From Clostridia bacterium (GTDB lineage Bacteria > Bacillota > Clostridia > Oscillospirales > Acutalibacteraceae), in contig JAFUIO010000011.1 in assembly GCA_017468425.1 (NCBI GenBank), positions 1 through 63,871 of the forward strand: DNA of 63,871 nt. The letters are read 5' to 3'. The translations under genes and the position numbers were made by a program. Each line of letters begins with the position of its first letter. The first letter of the stretch is position 1. Below the pieces are notes generated by a model that worked only from the letters and a program-made list of their open reading frames with translations, ran no database searches and was not told the origin of the DNA. Positions 21,518-29,837 of the stretch are shown here, one piece after another.

Positions 21518-23215
21518 TTATTCCTCTGTTATATGAGAGAAGAAGAATTCTTTTCTTTCTTCATTGTCAATAAGTTTAACAGGTTTAACCTGATTTAGGT
21601 TAGCACCTCTGCTCTTGAGTACCTGACGGTAATCGTCATAAGTGCCGTGACGAAGGAATTTAACTTCGCAGTGGCCGAGACTTCCGTTCTGAACGGCAGG
21701 TTTTGCAGAGGGGTTGTTTTCACAAAGTACTTCTTCGAAAAGCTGTGCAAATTCTTTTTCGCGGCTCTTGTCGATTTTGTTTGCAGTTTCAATAAGCATT
21801 ACGTAGTGGCCGGGAGATGTGTTGTGGTCAACGTAAATGCTGTAGCCTACAAATAATTCATTGAGTTTTTCTGACATTTCGTTTGCAATGAAATCAAACG
21901 CCATCTGCGTCATTTTTTCACCGCTGATACTTGCAATCTGATTAAGTCTGTAGCAGAAAGTAACTTTCGGTGATTCGTGGTAGAATCCTGTTACGCGTAT
22001 AACGTCTTCAATTCTGTATCTGTAAAAACCGCTTGTGTTTGTAAGGATAATTTCATATTCTTTGCCTACTTCAAGGTCTTTGATAGTAAGCAGGTTATCG
22101 TAATCATCTGAATCAACGGGGCGGAATTCATAGAATCCGTTATGGGGAAGCATTACGTATTCAAAAGAATCAAGTTCAAGGGGGACAGCCATAACTGCTT
22201 CTGAAGCTGCATAACCAACGTAATGAGCGGGAATGTCGCCCAGATATCTTTTGAGTTTTTTCTGATAAATTGCAAGTGCACCTGTGCCCATACCGTACAT
22301 CCAGCATACGTTAGGCCAGATTCTGGGAACGATGGGACTGCAGTCAAAGCCTTTGCGGAATTCTGCGCGGAGTTCTTCTGCACGTTTCGGGTCAGGCTTA
22401 ACTCTTTTTTCAAGCTTTGCACGCATTTCGGGCGGACATTCGATGTTGGGGTTAATAATACCTTTTTCAATATCATCGCAAAGCATTTCCCAGTTTTCTT
22501 CCATATAGAAAAACATTGATTCAAGGGTTGTGATGAAAATTGTGGTGAGGTAGCTTATGTTTCTTTCCAACAATGCAAAACGCAGCTTGAGGTAATGGGA
22601 ATCCATCTGCGTATCATCGTCAACAAACTGCACTTCTTTTGGAGAGCTTGCGAAAACGGGGACGAAAGCCCTGAGGTTAAGCAACGGAACAGATGAAATA
22701 CAGCTTACGGTTTTGCCGTTTTCAAGAGTAGTGCAGCCGATTTCCGCAGTAAGAAGACCTTTCTGAGGAGGCATCAGCTTTCCTTGCTTTCTGAAATATT
22801 TGAAAGCACATCCTACAGGTGCACTGAAACCGAAGCACTGACAAATCCATTCTGATTTTGCAGAAAGGGGAATTATCTTTGCTTTACCTGTGCTGCCTGA
22901 AGAACCTGCAAATCTGCGGTAAAAAGCGTTGGTTATAAGGCCTTTTTCACCTTTCATCATACGCTGGACATAGTCCATATAGTCAGTATAATATGACAAG
23001 GGAACGATTTTCTGATAATCTTCAATTGAGTGAACATCCTTGAAATTGTTTTTCTTACCATATTCTGTTGTTTTATTCTTTCTGATAACAGACTTCAGAA
23101 CTTTTTCCTGAATTTTGTTTGCTCTTTTGCTGTAAAATTCAAGTTTTTTAAGCTCGGCAAGTCCCAGCGAAGCACTGAAAAGTGTGGGAATGTGTTTGAT
23201 AGTAAAACCTTTCAT
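21518..23215 (-). CDS. GH3 auxin-responsive-type acyl-acid amido synthetase
   Basis: A 565-residue member of the GH3 family of adenylating enzymes, named after plant proteins that join amino acids to acyl acids. The ATP loop S-S-G-S-T-G-K is at 105-111, and the family segment Y-R-Y-R-I-E-D-V-I-R is in the C-terminal half. Bacterial members are mostly uncharacterised. Here it lies between the carrier protein gene (7 bases upstream) and a condensation-fold gene (5 bases downstream), so it likely forms an amide or thioester bond in the same pathway. No membrane segment is seen. Confidence 0.85.
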   Translation of the reverse strand: MKGFTIKHIPTLFSASLGLAELKKLEFYSKRANKIQEKVLKSVIRKNKTTEYGKKNNFKDVHSIEDYQKIVPLSYYTDYMDYVQRMMKGEKGLITNAFYRRFAGSSGSTGKAKIIPLSAKSEWICQCFGFSAPVGCAFKYFRKQGKLMPPQKGLLTAEIGCTTLENGKTVSCISSVPLLNLRAFVPVFASSPKEVQFVDDDTQMDSHYLKLRFALLERNISYLTTIFITTLESMFFYMEENWEMLCDDIEKGIINPNIECPPEMRAKLEKRVKPDPKRAEELRAEFRKGFDCSPIVPRIWPNVCWMYGMGTGALAIYQKKLKRYLGDIPAHYVGYAASEAVMAVPLELDSFEYVMLPHNGFYEFRPVDSDDYDNLLTIKDLEVGKEYEIILTNTSGFYRYRIEDVIRVTGFYHESPKVTFCYRLNQIASISGEKMTQMAFDFIANEMSEKLNELFVGYSIYVDHNTSPGHYVMLIETANKIDKSREKEFAQLFEEVLCENNPSAKPAVQNGSLGHCEVKFLRHGTYDDYRQVLKSRGANLNQVKPVKLIDNEERKEFFFSHITEE

Positions 23216-23221
23216 TTTAAC

Positions 23222-23434
23222 TTACCTCGAAATATATTCAGCAAGTTTACCTATTGTGTCACATTCTCTGAAAACTTCTGCATTAAGCTTAACACCGAAT
23301 TCGCTGTTGATTTCTTCGCCGAGGCAGATAAGGTCGAAAGATGACATTCCGAGACCTTCTTTGATATCTGTATCTGCAGTTATTTCTTCGTCGGGTTCAA
23401 CGTAGTTGAGAATAAGTTCGATTAATTTTTCCAT
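23222..23434 (-). CDS. Free-standing acyl/peptidyl carrier protein
   Basis: A 70-residue acidic helical carrier. The phosphopantetheine site aligns as L-G-M-S31-S32-F-D-L against the usual G-x-D-S-L, making Ser32 the attachment residue and replacing the normal preceding Asp by Ser31. Length is that of a complete stand-alone carrier. It starts 1 base after the upstream condensation gene and is followed by the GH3-type gene, so all are co-translated. No phosphopantetheinyl transferase gene is in the window; the host enzyme would be needed. Confidence 0.85.
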   Translation of the reverse strand: MEKLIELILNYVEPDEEITADTDIKEGLGMSSFDLICLGEEINSEFGVKLNAEVFRECDTIGKLAEYISR

Positions 23435-23435
23435 T

Positions 23436-24866
23436 TTATTTCACCTTGTCTTCTTTAATATTTTTAAGAATTTCCGAAACCTTTACATCGGGATTTTCGA
23501 TACCCATGACAAGTGTATCGTGGATTTTATCATAAAAATGATGAAGTTCATCAAGAGGACTGTTTACAATTCTGTATTCAAAGTTGAAATCAAGTCCGTT
23601 GTCATAAGCTCTGTGCATAACTGTGAGATAAAGAGGCTGAACGGATGAGTCGTTGTTATACCAGAAGCCTCTGCTTGTTTTTTTCATTTCTTCGCCATGG
23701 TAGGGCATGGGGAAATGAGGATGATATGAGAAAGTAATGCACTCGTATGTATAACGTGTGCCTGTTTTCATAGCCAGATGTCTGAGAATAACAGCTTCCA
23801 TGGGGCTTATGTTTGAGTGCTGGAATATTTCAGTCTGAGCCTGTTCAATAACTCTTACTGCTTCTGTGAAAGTCATTTCAGGTTCAACAATATTTCTCAT
23901 TGAATAGAAGTGCATTCTTACACCGCCTGATTTTTTATCAAGCAGAGTTGCACGGCGGTTAACCATAATTTTATATGAAATATCTTTTTCGTCGTTGTTG
24001 AAAGATGAAAGAGCACTTCTCATACCCATCATCAGTACGCAGGGAACAGAAAGACCTTTTTCCATACACATTTTAATGAGTTTTTCAGATGTTTCCGCAT
24101 CAAGGCTGAATTTGATTGTTCTTGATTCAGGGTTTGCATCGAGAACTTCTGCTTTTCTGAGATTGGGTTTGTTCTTGTCAATTCTCTGCTGAAGAAGTCT
24201 GCTGGGACGCACATAGTCAGTGTAAATGGGTTCTGTTGTGTTTTTGATTGTGCCTTTCCAGAATTCTTTATCCTTCTTGTGCTGTTCAGATTTTTTATAC
24301 TGCAATTCCTTTTTAACCATTTCGATATAACTCTTCATGGGCTTGGGATATGCAGAGCCGTGTTTCTTGTGCAGATAAATTGCAAGAGCATCGGCAAGGA
24401 ACAATTTTGAAGAATATCCGTCAAATGCAAGATGATGCAATTTCATATAAATACCGTGGTAGTTGTTCTCAAGGTGCATAATTCTTATTTCATTGACAGG
24501 CTTGTCCCACATATCAATGATTGAATGAGAACGGTTTTTAAGAAATTCGTGGGCATCATCCCAGGGCATTGAAGAAATGTCTTCTTCAATAATTTCTATT
24601 TCGTGTTTATCTGCAAGATACTGATAAACTTTTTTGAACGGACGTTTTGTAAAGCGCAGACGCATAGCTTCGCATCTGTCCATAGCCTCATAAAGGGCTT
24701 CCTTCATTACTGCTGTGTCAAATTCCCCCTGCCAGTAGTAGCCTGTTACAATATTGAGTACAGGTGCATCTGTGCTGTGGTGCTCTGAAAGGTAGAGCAT
24801 AAGATGTTGCGCGGGAATCAGCGGATAAGCATCTGCTTTCTTTCCGTTTTTAAGTTTGATTTCCAT
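23436..24866 (-). CDS. Condensation-domain protein with complete H-H-x3-D-G motif (cluster enzyme C1)
   Basis: A 476-residue stand-alone condensation domain. H144-H145-L-A-F-D149-G150 is a complete NRPS-type active site. Length corresponds to one full C domain without adenylation or carrier parts, so the pathway is built from discrete proteins. It lies between the AMP-ligase gene (34 bases upstream) and the carrier gene (1 base downstream), an order that suggests it uses acyl groups loaded on that carrier and joins them to an amine or alcohol. Confidence 0.84.
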   Translation of the reverse strand: MEIKLKNGKKADAYPLIPAQHLMLYLSEHHSTDAPVLNIVTGYYWQGEFDTAVMKEALYEAMDRCEAMRLRFTKRPFKKVYQYLADKHEIEIIEEDISSMPWDDAHEFLKNRSHSIIDMWDKPVNEIRIMHLENNYHGIYMKLHHLAFDGYSSKLFLADALAIYLHKKHGSAYPKPMKSYIEMVKKELQYKKSEQHKKDKEFWKGTIKNTTEPIYTDYVRPSRLLQQRIDKNKPNLRKAEVLDANPESRTIKFSLDAETSEKLIKMCMEKGLSVPCVLMMGMRSALSSFNNDEKDISYKIMVNRRATLLDKKSGGVRMHFYSMRNIVEPEMTFTEAVRVIEQAQTEIFQHSNISPMEAVILRHLAMKTGTRYTYECITFSYHPHFPMPYHGEEMKKTSRGFWYNNDSSVQPLYLTVMHRAYDNGLDFNFEYRIVNSPLDELHHFYDKIHDTLVMGIENPDVKVSEILKNIKEDKVK

Positions 24867-24900
24867 TATCTTTCACCTTCTGTATAATTTATAAATCAAA

Positions 24901-26460
24901 TCAGAACTGAACGTTGTCTCTTTTGATTTTGTTTGTTGTTGTTTTGGGGAAAGGAGTTTCTCTCAGACGGAGCTTTGCAATTTCTTTTTCTGATTTTTCG
25001 CCTTTGTTTGCTTCTTTGATTTTTTCTTTGAGGTATGCTTTTACATCTTCAATGCCAAGTAAAGCAGCATATTCCATATCGGGGAAAACTTCAGCAATGA
25101 TTCTGTCGTTTTCAGCGCTTACAACAATTTCCTTGATAACTCTTTCGTCTGCAAACTTCATTTCGATTTCTTCAGGAGAAACGTTTTCGCCGTTTGAAAG
25201 AACAATAAGGTTTTTAAGTCTGCCTGTAACGTAAAGATGTTCGCCGTCACCGCTGAATCTGCCAAGGTCACCTGTTTTGAGATAACCGTCTTCTGTAAAT
25301 GCTGCTGCAGTTTCTTCAGGCATTTTGTAGTAACCCATCATAACTGATTTACCTTTAACCTGAATTTCACCGCTTACAATTCTTACATCAAAAATACTCT
25401 TCATAATCTTACCGCTTGAGTATTTGTATTTGTTGCTGTTATCACCTGTTGTGATTTTGGGAGCAGTTTCGCTCATGCCGTAACCCTGACGGAGAAGAAC
25501 ACCGCATTCTTCGTATTCGTCAATAAGTGCGGGAGAAACATATGCACCGCCCACTGCGAGCCATTTAAGGTTTTTACCGAAAACTTTTTCAGCAACTTCT
25601 CTTGCACTCAATTGAGGGAATTTTTTGCGGAGAATGTTAACTTTTCTGATAAGAGTTTCGGCAATCATGGGAACAAGTCGCATTGTTGAGGGCTGGAATA
25701 CCTGGAGGCTTTTTGCCATATTGCTCATATCACCGTTAAGGCATACTGTAAGACCTTCGAGAAGAGGTTTGAAATAGTCGCTTGTAAAGCAGAAAATGTG
25801 GTGCATAGGAAGCACTGAAAGAAGAACGTCGGTTTTGTCGTTTTCAAATTCTGTGTAAGTGATGTTTGCAATAAGGTTTGCAGAAGAAAGCATAACGCCT
25901 TTTCTTACGCCTGTTGTGCCTGATGTATAAATGATTGTTGCACAATCTTCGGGATTAAGCTCGATTTCTGAAAGAGGTGCATATTCTGAATCTGCGCCGT
26001 ATTTGTTATAAATATCAGCAAACCATTCAGCGTTACCCATATTAACCATAACTTTGAGCTTGCCGTATTTTTCAGCAATTTCTTTTGCTGTTTCGGCAAA
26101 GTCATCTTCGTAGAACAATGCCTCGATGTCGCCCTGTTCAAACAATGCAACAGCTTCTTTTACTGATGTGTTAGGTGCAAAGGGTACGAAAACATTACCG
26201 CTTACAAGAACACCTGTAAGAACTGTGATATATTCGTATGATGTTTTACCGACAATGGCGATGTGCATTCTTTCGGGGCAAACTGAACGTATGTATCTGC
26301 AGATTGCAAGGCTGTTCTGGTGGAGAGTGTTGAAGCTTTTTTCAACTACCTCATCGCCTACAAGGTATTTTATAAACGCCTTGTCGCCGTACATTTCTGC
26401 ACTGTTGTCAATAAGATCTCGTACTGTGTGGATTTTTGAATAAAAATCAAAACTGCTCAT
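24901..26460 (-). CDS. AMP-dependent acyl synthetase/ligase (cluster enzyme A2)
   Basis: A 519-residue ANL-superfamily enzyme and the first gene of the cluster. The P-loop Y-T-S-G-T-T-G-V-R-K-G is at 178-188, with Y-G-M-S-E-T, K-T-G-D-L and hinge G-R-L-K-N following, and a terminal N-K-I-K with Lys511 as the expected catalytic lysine. The P-M-H-H-I-F segment resembles fatty-acyl ligases. It is related to, but clearly different from, the ligase at 16566-18200, so two acids, or an acid and an amino acid, may be activated. Its start has an AAGGGA site, and a PhoP-like repeat array lies 80-125 bases upstream. Confidence 0.85.
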   Translation of the reverse strand: MSSFDFYSKIHTVRDLIDNSAEMYGDKAFIKYLVGDEVVEKSFNTLHQNSLAICRYIRSVCPERMHIAIVGKTSYEYITVLTGVLVSGNVFVPFAPNTSVKEAVALFEQGDIEALFYEDDFAETAKEIAEKYGKLKVMVNMGNAEWFADIYNKYGADSEYAPLSEIELNPEDCATIIYTSGTTGVRKGVMLSSANLIANITYTEFENDKTDVLLSVLPMHHIFCFTSDYFKPLLEGLTVCLNGDMSNMAKSLQVFQPSTMRLVPMIAETLIRKVNILRKKFPQLSAREVAEKVFGKNLKWLAVGGAYVSPALIDEYEECGVLLRQGYGMSETAPKITTGDNSNKYKYSSGKIMKSIFDVRIVSGEIQVKGKSVMMGYYKMPEETAAAFTEDGYLKTGDLGRFSGDGEHLYVTGRLKNLIVLSNGENVSPEEIEMKFADERVIKEIVVSAENDRIIAEVFPDMEYAALLGIEDVKAYLKEKIKEANKGEKSEKEIAKLRLRETPFPKTTTNKIKRDNVQF

Positions 26461-26541
26461 AATTTTTTCTTTCCCTTCTTTTTTGCTGATTGAGTTAAAA
26501 TTAGACCGCCTTTAGACCATTTTAAAAGATATAACAATGAG

Positions 26542-26585
26542 GTTAAAAAAATGTAAGTAACTTGTTAAAGTTTTGTTTACGCTTT
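26542..26585 (-). promoter_or_regulatory. Four-fold 11-bp direct repeat, PhoP/PhoB-type operator upstream of the cluster
   Basis: Four 11-base units on the plus strand begin GTTAAAA, GTAAGTA, GTTAAAG and GTTTACG at 26542, 26553, 26564 and 26575. On the minus strand they read TAAACA-N5-TTAACA-N5-CTTACA-N5-TTAACC, fitting TT(A/C/T)ACA direct repeats. A TATAT-type -10 candidate follows within about 10 bases. It shares period, polarity and repeat number with 18252-18295. The remainder of the 212-base gap between genes contains only the terminator at 26624. Confidence 0.7.
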
Positions 26586-26623
26586 TGCATCGATCCTTAT
26601 GAAAAATAAGAGTAACAGACAAG

Positions 26624-26661
26624 AAAAAAATCCCTGAAGCCTTAAATCAAGGTTTCAGGGG
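26624..26661 (-). terminator. Terminator of the LRR-transporter-GH operon
   Basis: CCCTGAA-CCTT stem arms with one mismatch and a short AT loop; on the minus strand the stem is followed by ATTTTTTTC. It lies 12 bases after the stop at 26673. Confidence 0.85.
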
Positions 26662-26672
26662 TTTATTATGTG

Positions 26673-28055
26673 CTAAATTGAAATGTCTTTTATTGCAACG
26701 GCCTGGCCTGCTTTCAGGTCAAGGTGTATTTTTTTATCAGTAACAGTAATTTCTGAAATGTATTCGTTGCCGTCTGCAGTGATGTTATAAACTTTTGCTT
26801 TTTCGAAAACGGCATCAGGCACATTCCATTCACCGCTTCTGCCTTTTTCTGAATATGCTATGAAGATTCTGTTATCTTCTGTCAGAGGTAGAATTACATC
26901 GTTACCGTTTTTGAGAACGGTTTTGTTTTTGGTAATTGTTTTTGTTTTACCTGCACTTTCAACACCGTCTGAAAAAGCTGCAATGTAGTTGTCCTCGTCT
27001 TTTATGTAGCTTAATCTTTTATATCGGTTAAGATAAATGTAAGGAACGTGATGTGTGCAGAATTCTTTTATAAACAAAGGCACCCAGACATCTTTATCGT
27101 TACCGTTATTCATCCAGATATCTTCGCCGTGCATTGTTCCGTAAAAAACAGTTTTCAGAACAGCATCGTTAAGATAACCGCTGAATTGTTCAGGCTGAAT
27201 GTTGATACAGTCATCAATAGTCATATTTGACATCCACCACACTGCAGGGATTCTGCCCAGAGTATGCAACGGGGATTCTTCCCAGCTTTTCGGCTCGATG
27301 TTATTAACAAAGTTTTTGTAGTATTTTGTAACAGGGTGATAGACTGCATCTGCACGCAAAGGATGTTCGCGATATGTGTATTCACTTGTAACGTCAATTC
27401 CAAGGCTCTGCACGTAATCTATCATTTTGTTTCTTGCCTCGTTCTGTGCTTCAAAGTCTGCTCTGGGGCAGAAGTTTTCTGCAATACAGAAATTGTCAAG
27501 ATGAACTGTTCCTGCTTCTTTTACGGGAACTGCTTCGCAGAAAGCATCAAAGATTTTTTTGAAAAGACCGCTTTCCCAATACTGCTTATATGATGTTTTA
27601 AAAGCATCTCTGCCGTTGAAAACTTCTATAACAGCAGGTGTGCCGTCAGCATTGCGGAGGATTGCAGCTTCTTTTACAAATTCTTCGTGGGAAGGACTTG
27701 CCTTATATGCATCTGCAACATTACCATGATAGCTGATTACTGTGTTATGTTTTTTCGCCTCTGCAATAAGCCACAGAAGACTTTCTTTGGCAGTGGCATC
27801 GCATTCGCGCTTAAGGTAAGGGTTTATAACTTCCATTTCAGGGTAACAGTCATCGTGCCCGAGACCCTGCCAGCCAACAAGGTAAATGATTTTTTCTATT
27901 CCTTGCGTGATGTTGTCAATTCCTTTTATAATTTCAAGAGCCTGTTCAAAGGTGATTAACACCTGTGAACAGTTATTCTCGAAGTCGGGCTTGGCAAGGA
28001 ACATTTTCATCCATAATATTCTGGAATAATCATAGTTGAATTTTACCTTATTCAT
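26673..28055 (-). CDS. GH101/GH129-related glycoside hydrolase domain protein
   Basis: A 460-residue protein with no signal peptide. The segment G-W-Q-G-L-G-H-D-D followed by an A-E-A-K-K-H strand resembles the TIM-barrel core of GH101 endo-alpha-N-acetylgalactosaminidases. An Asp in H-L-D-N-F-C and a Glu about 37 residues later in T-S-E-Y-T are spaced like the GH101 nucleophile and acid/base. It is far shorter than classical secreted GH101 enzymes, so it may be a cytoplasmic relative acting on imported Gal-GalNAc fragments. It is the third gene after the LRR and transporter genes. Family assignment is from motifs only. Confidence 0.5.
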   Translation of the reverse strand: MNKVKFNYDYSRILWMKMFLAKPDFENNCSQVLITFEQALEIIKGIDNITQGIEKIIYLVGWQGLGHDDCYPEMEVINPYLKRECDATAKESLLWLIAEAKKHNTVISYHGNVADAYKASPSHEEFVKEAAILRNADGTPAVIEVFNGRDAFKTSYKQYWESGLFKKIFDAFCEAVPVKEAGTVHLDNFCIAENFCPRADFEAQNEARNKMIDYVQSLGIDVTSEYTYREHPLRADAVYHPVTKYYKNFVNNIEPKSWEESPLHTLGRIPAVWWMSNMTIDDCINIQPEQFSGYLNDAVLKTVFYGTMHGEDIWMNNGNDKDVWVPLFIKEFCTHHVPYIYLNRYKRLSYIKDEDNYIAAFSDGVESAGKTKTITKNKTVLKNGNDVILPLTEDNRIFIAYSEKGRSGEWNVPDAVFEKAKVYNITADGNEYISEITVTDKKIHLDLKAGQAVAIKDISI

Positions 28056-28079
28056 AATATATCACCTTGATTTAAGTCT

Positions 28080-29837
28080 TTAAGCATCCTCGGAAGCAGT
28101 TGCAACTTCTTCTGGCGCATCGGCAGCGTTTTCACCTGCTTCTGCACGCTGTTTGAGCACTTCCATAACGTGGGCGTGTTTTTCGTCGGTGTAGTCCCAC
28201 ATAAACAGATACGGCAGCGTCATCAGTACATATCCGGCAAGGTCGAAACCGAGACCTATAATCATACACTGAACTCTTACATCGCTCATATAAAGCACAT
28301 CCCAGTCGGAAGTGAAACCAACGCGATAGAAAATAAGGGGGATAATGAGAGAAACGAGAGTTGTGATGGGTGTTGTGAACCAGTTGACAATACCCTGATA
28401 AGCTTCAAGTCTTTCACCGGAAATATACATCTGGTAGTCTTTAACGCGGATGTTGGTATCCTGCTGGGCAATACTTACGGCTGCCTGAAGTACGTCACCT
28501 GCAAACAATGCAAGGAATATTGCAAGACCGCAAAGGAAATGTGTGTTGCCGAGGAAAAGAATTGCAAGGATATAAACTCCGTTTCTCAGCGCAAGAACAA
28601 CATATTTGAAAATAACCATCTGTTTATATTCAAAACGCTTTCTTATCCACGGTGCAAGGAACTGACCGGGATTACCTGCCATTTTAATAAGAATTTCTGC
28701 AAGTGAGAAGAAAAGACCTGTTTCACGCCATGTGTAAATAAGAAGAATAGTTTTCATATCAAGCATACCATTGCCCAGAGAGTCGAGAAGAGAAGCAATC
28801 TGGGTAATCCACAGGTATTTGTTTTTGAAAATACCTGAAACGCAATGCCAGAAGGAGAAATATTTTTTGTTTTCGATGGGAGGCATAGGAATTCTCTCTT
28901 TGATTTTTCCAAGACCTAAAAACATAACACCTGAAGATGCCACAAAGAATATAGGAAGAAGATATCTGAACATTCCTATATCTTTGATGCCGTCGATGAA
29001 CATTGCACCTGCAATTGTGGGAAGCAGAACATTTACAATGTTCTGCACAAAGTGGCTGATTTTAACGGGAATAGAGCGTACAAACAATCTTTCGTGCGGG
29101 TCGGGGCTTATGTTATCTGCAACAGACTGACTGTAGCCTACAAAGTTGAATATTGTGTAAAGCTGGAAGAGCAGATAAAGTGTCCACACTCTGTCTGTAA
29201 GCGGAAGCTTGTAAAGGGGAAGCTCGCATATAAGAATTGCAACTATAATGCACTGGATAACGTTTGCATAAGCAAAAATTTTGTATCTGCCAAGCTTTTT
29301 GAGAAGCTTCTTTCTTATCAGGATATTTCTGAAACCGCTCCAGCCGTTAGCAAGGAAGTGGGCGCCGAAAATCTTGAATGTGTTGAAACTGTTTATACCT
29401 TTCCAGCGTGTGTCCAGAATAGCAGCAATGCTGTCGGGCAGAATCGGAGAAAAGTCGAAAATCAACATCAACAGACCTAAAAGTGTAAACGTCAGATATA
29501 CGGTGTTATATTTCCGTTCTATTTTAGGCGGGAGGAAACCTAAGTTTGCATCAACACCCATATTAAGAAGGTTCCAGAAGTAAGTTGACGCAATGAAGAA
29601 AACATTTATTGCACTGAATGTAAGAATGGGGATTTCATAATAATATGCAATAAGATAACATCCTGTGCCGAATGTAAGGAAATTACGCAGGTAATTGAGG
29701 GTGTAGTCACCGCCTACTGCGGCGAAGATGGAAAAATATTCTTTATATGGAACATATTTGCCTTCGGGAGGAGTGTGCCAATAGGTTTTCATCTCATTAA
29801 AAAGATTTTTTCTCTGCTTAGTCTGTGACTTTGCCAT
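28080..29837 (-). CDS. MFS/GPH-type sugar transporter
   Basis: A 585-residue membrane protein with about twelve hydrophobic spans, resembling the glycoside-pentoside-hexuronide cation symporter branch of the MFS superfamily. It is longer than MelB (about 470 residues) because of a 40-residue cytoplasmic N-terminal stretch and long loops. The acidic, alanine-rich tail (A-E-A-G-E-N-A-A-D-A) is probably disordered. Its ATG overlaps the LRR gene's stop by one base, and the hydrolase gene follows 24 bases later, so a di- or oligosaccharide from surface digestion is the likely cargo. Confidence 0.78.
   Translation of the reverse strand: MAKSQTKQRKNLFNEMKTYWHTPPEGKYVPYKEYFSIFAAVGGDYTLNYLRNFLTFGTGCYLIAYYYEIPILTFSAINVFFIASTYFWNLLNMGVDANLGFLPPKIERKYNTVYLTFTLLGLLMLIFDFSPILPDSIAAILDTRWKGINSFNTFKIFGAHFLANGWSGFRNILIRKKLLKKLGRYKIFAYANVIQCIIVAILICELPLYKLPLTDRVWTLYLLFQLYTIFNFVGYSQSVADNISPDPHERLFVRSIPVKISHFVQNIVNVLLPTIAGAMFIDGIKDIGMFRYLLPIFFVASSGVMFLGLGKIKERIPMPPIENKKYFSFWHCVSGIFKNKYLWITQIASLLDSLGNGMLDMKTILLIYTWRETGLFFSLAEILIKMAGNPGQFLAPWIRKRFEYKQMVIFKYVVLALRNGVYILAILFLGNTHFLCGLAIFLALFAGDVLQAAVSIAQQDTNIRVKDYQMYISGERLEAYQGIVNWFTTPITTLVSLIIPLIFYRVGFTSDWDVLYMSDVRVQCMIIGLGFDLAGYVLMTLPYLFMWDYTDEKHAHVMEVLKQRAEAGENAADAPEEVATASEDA

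Noticed and set aside
28170..28706. 178-codon plus-strand frame opposite the transporter gene
   Set aside because: Antisense shadow of a membrane-protein gene; no start signal or family.
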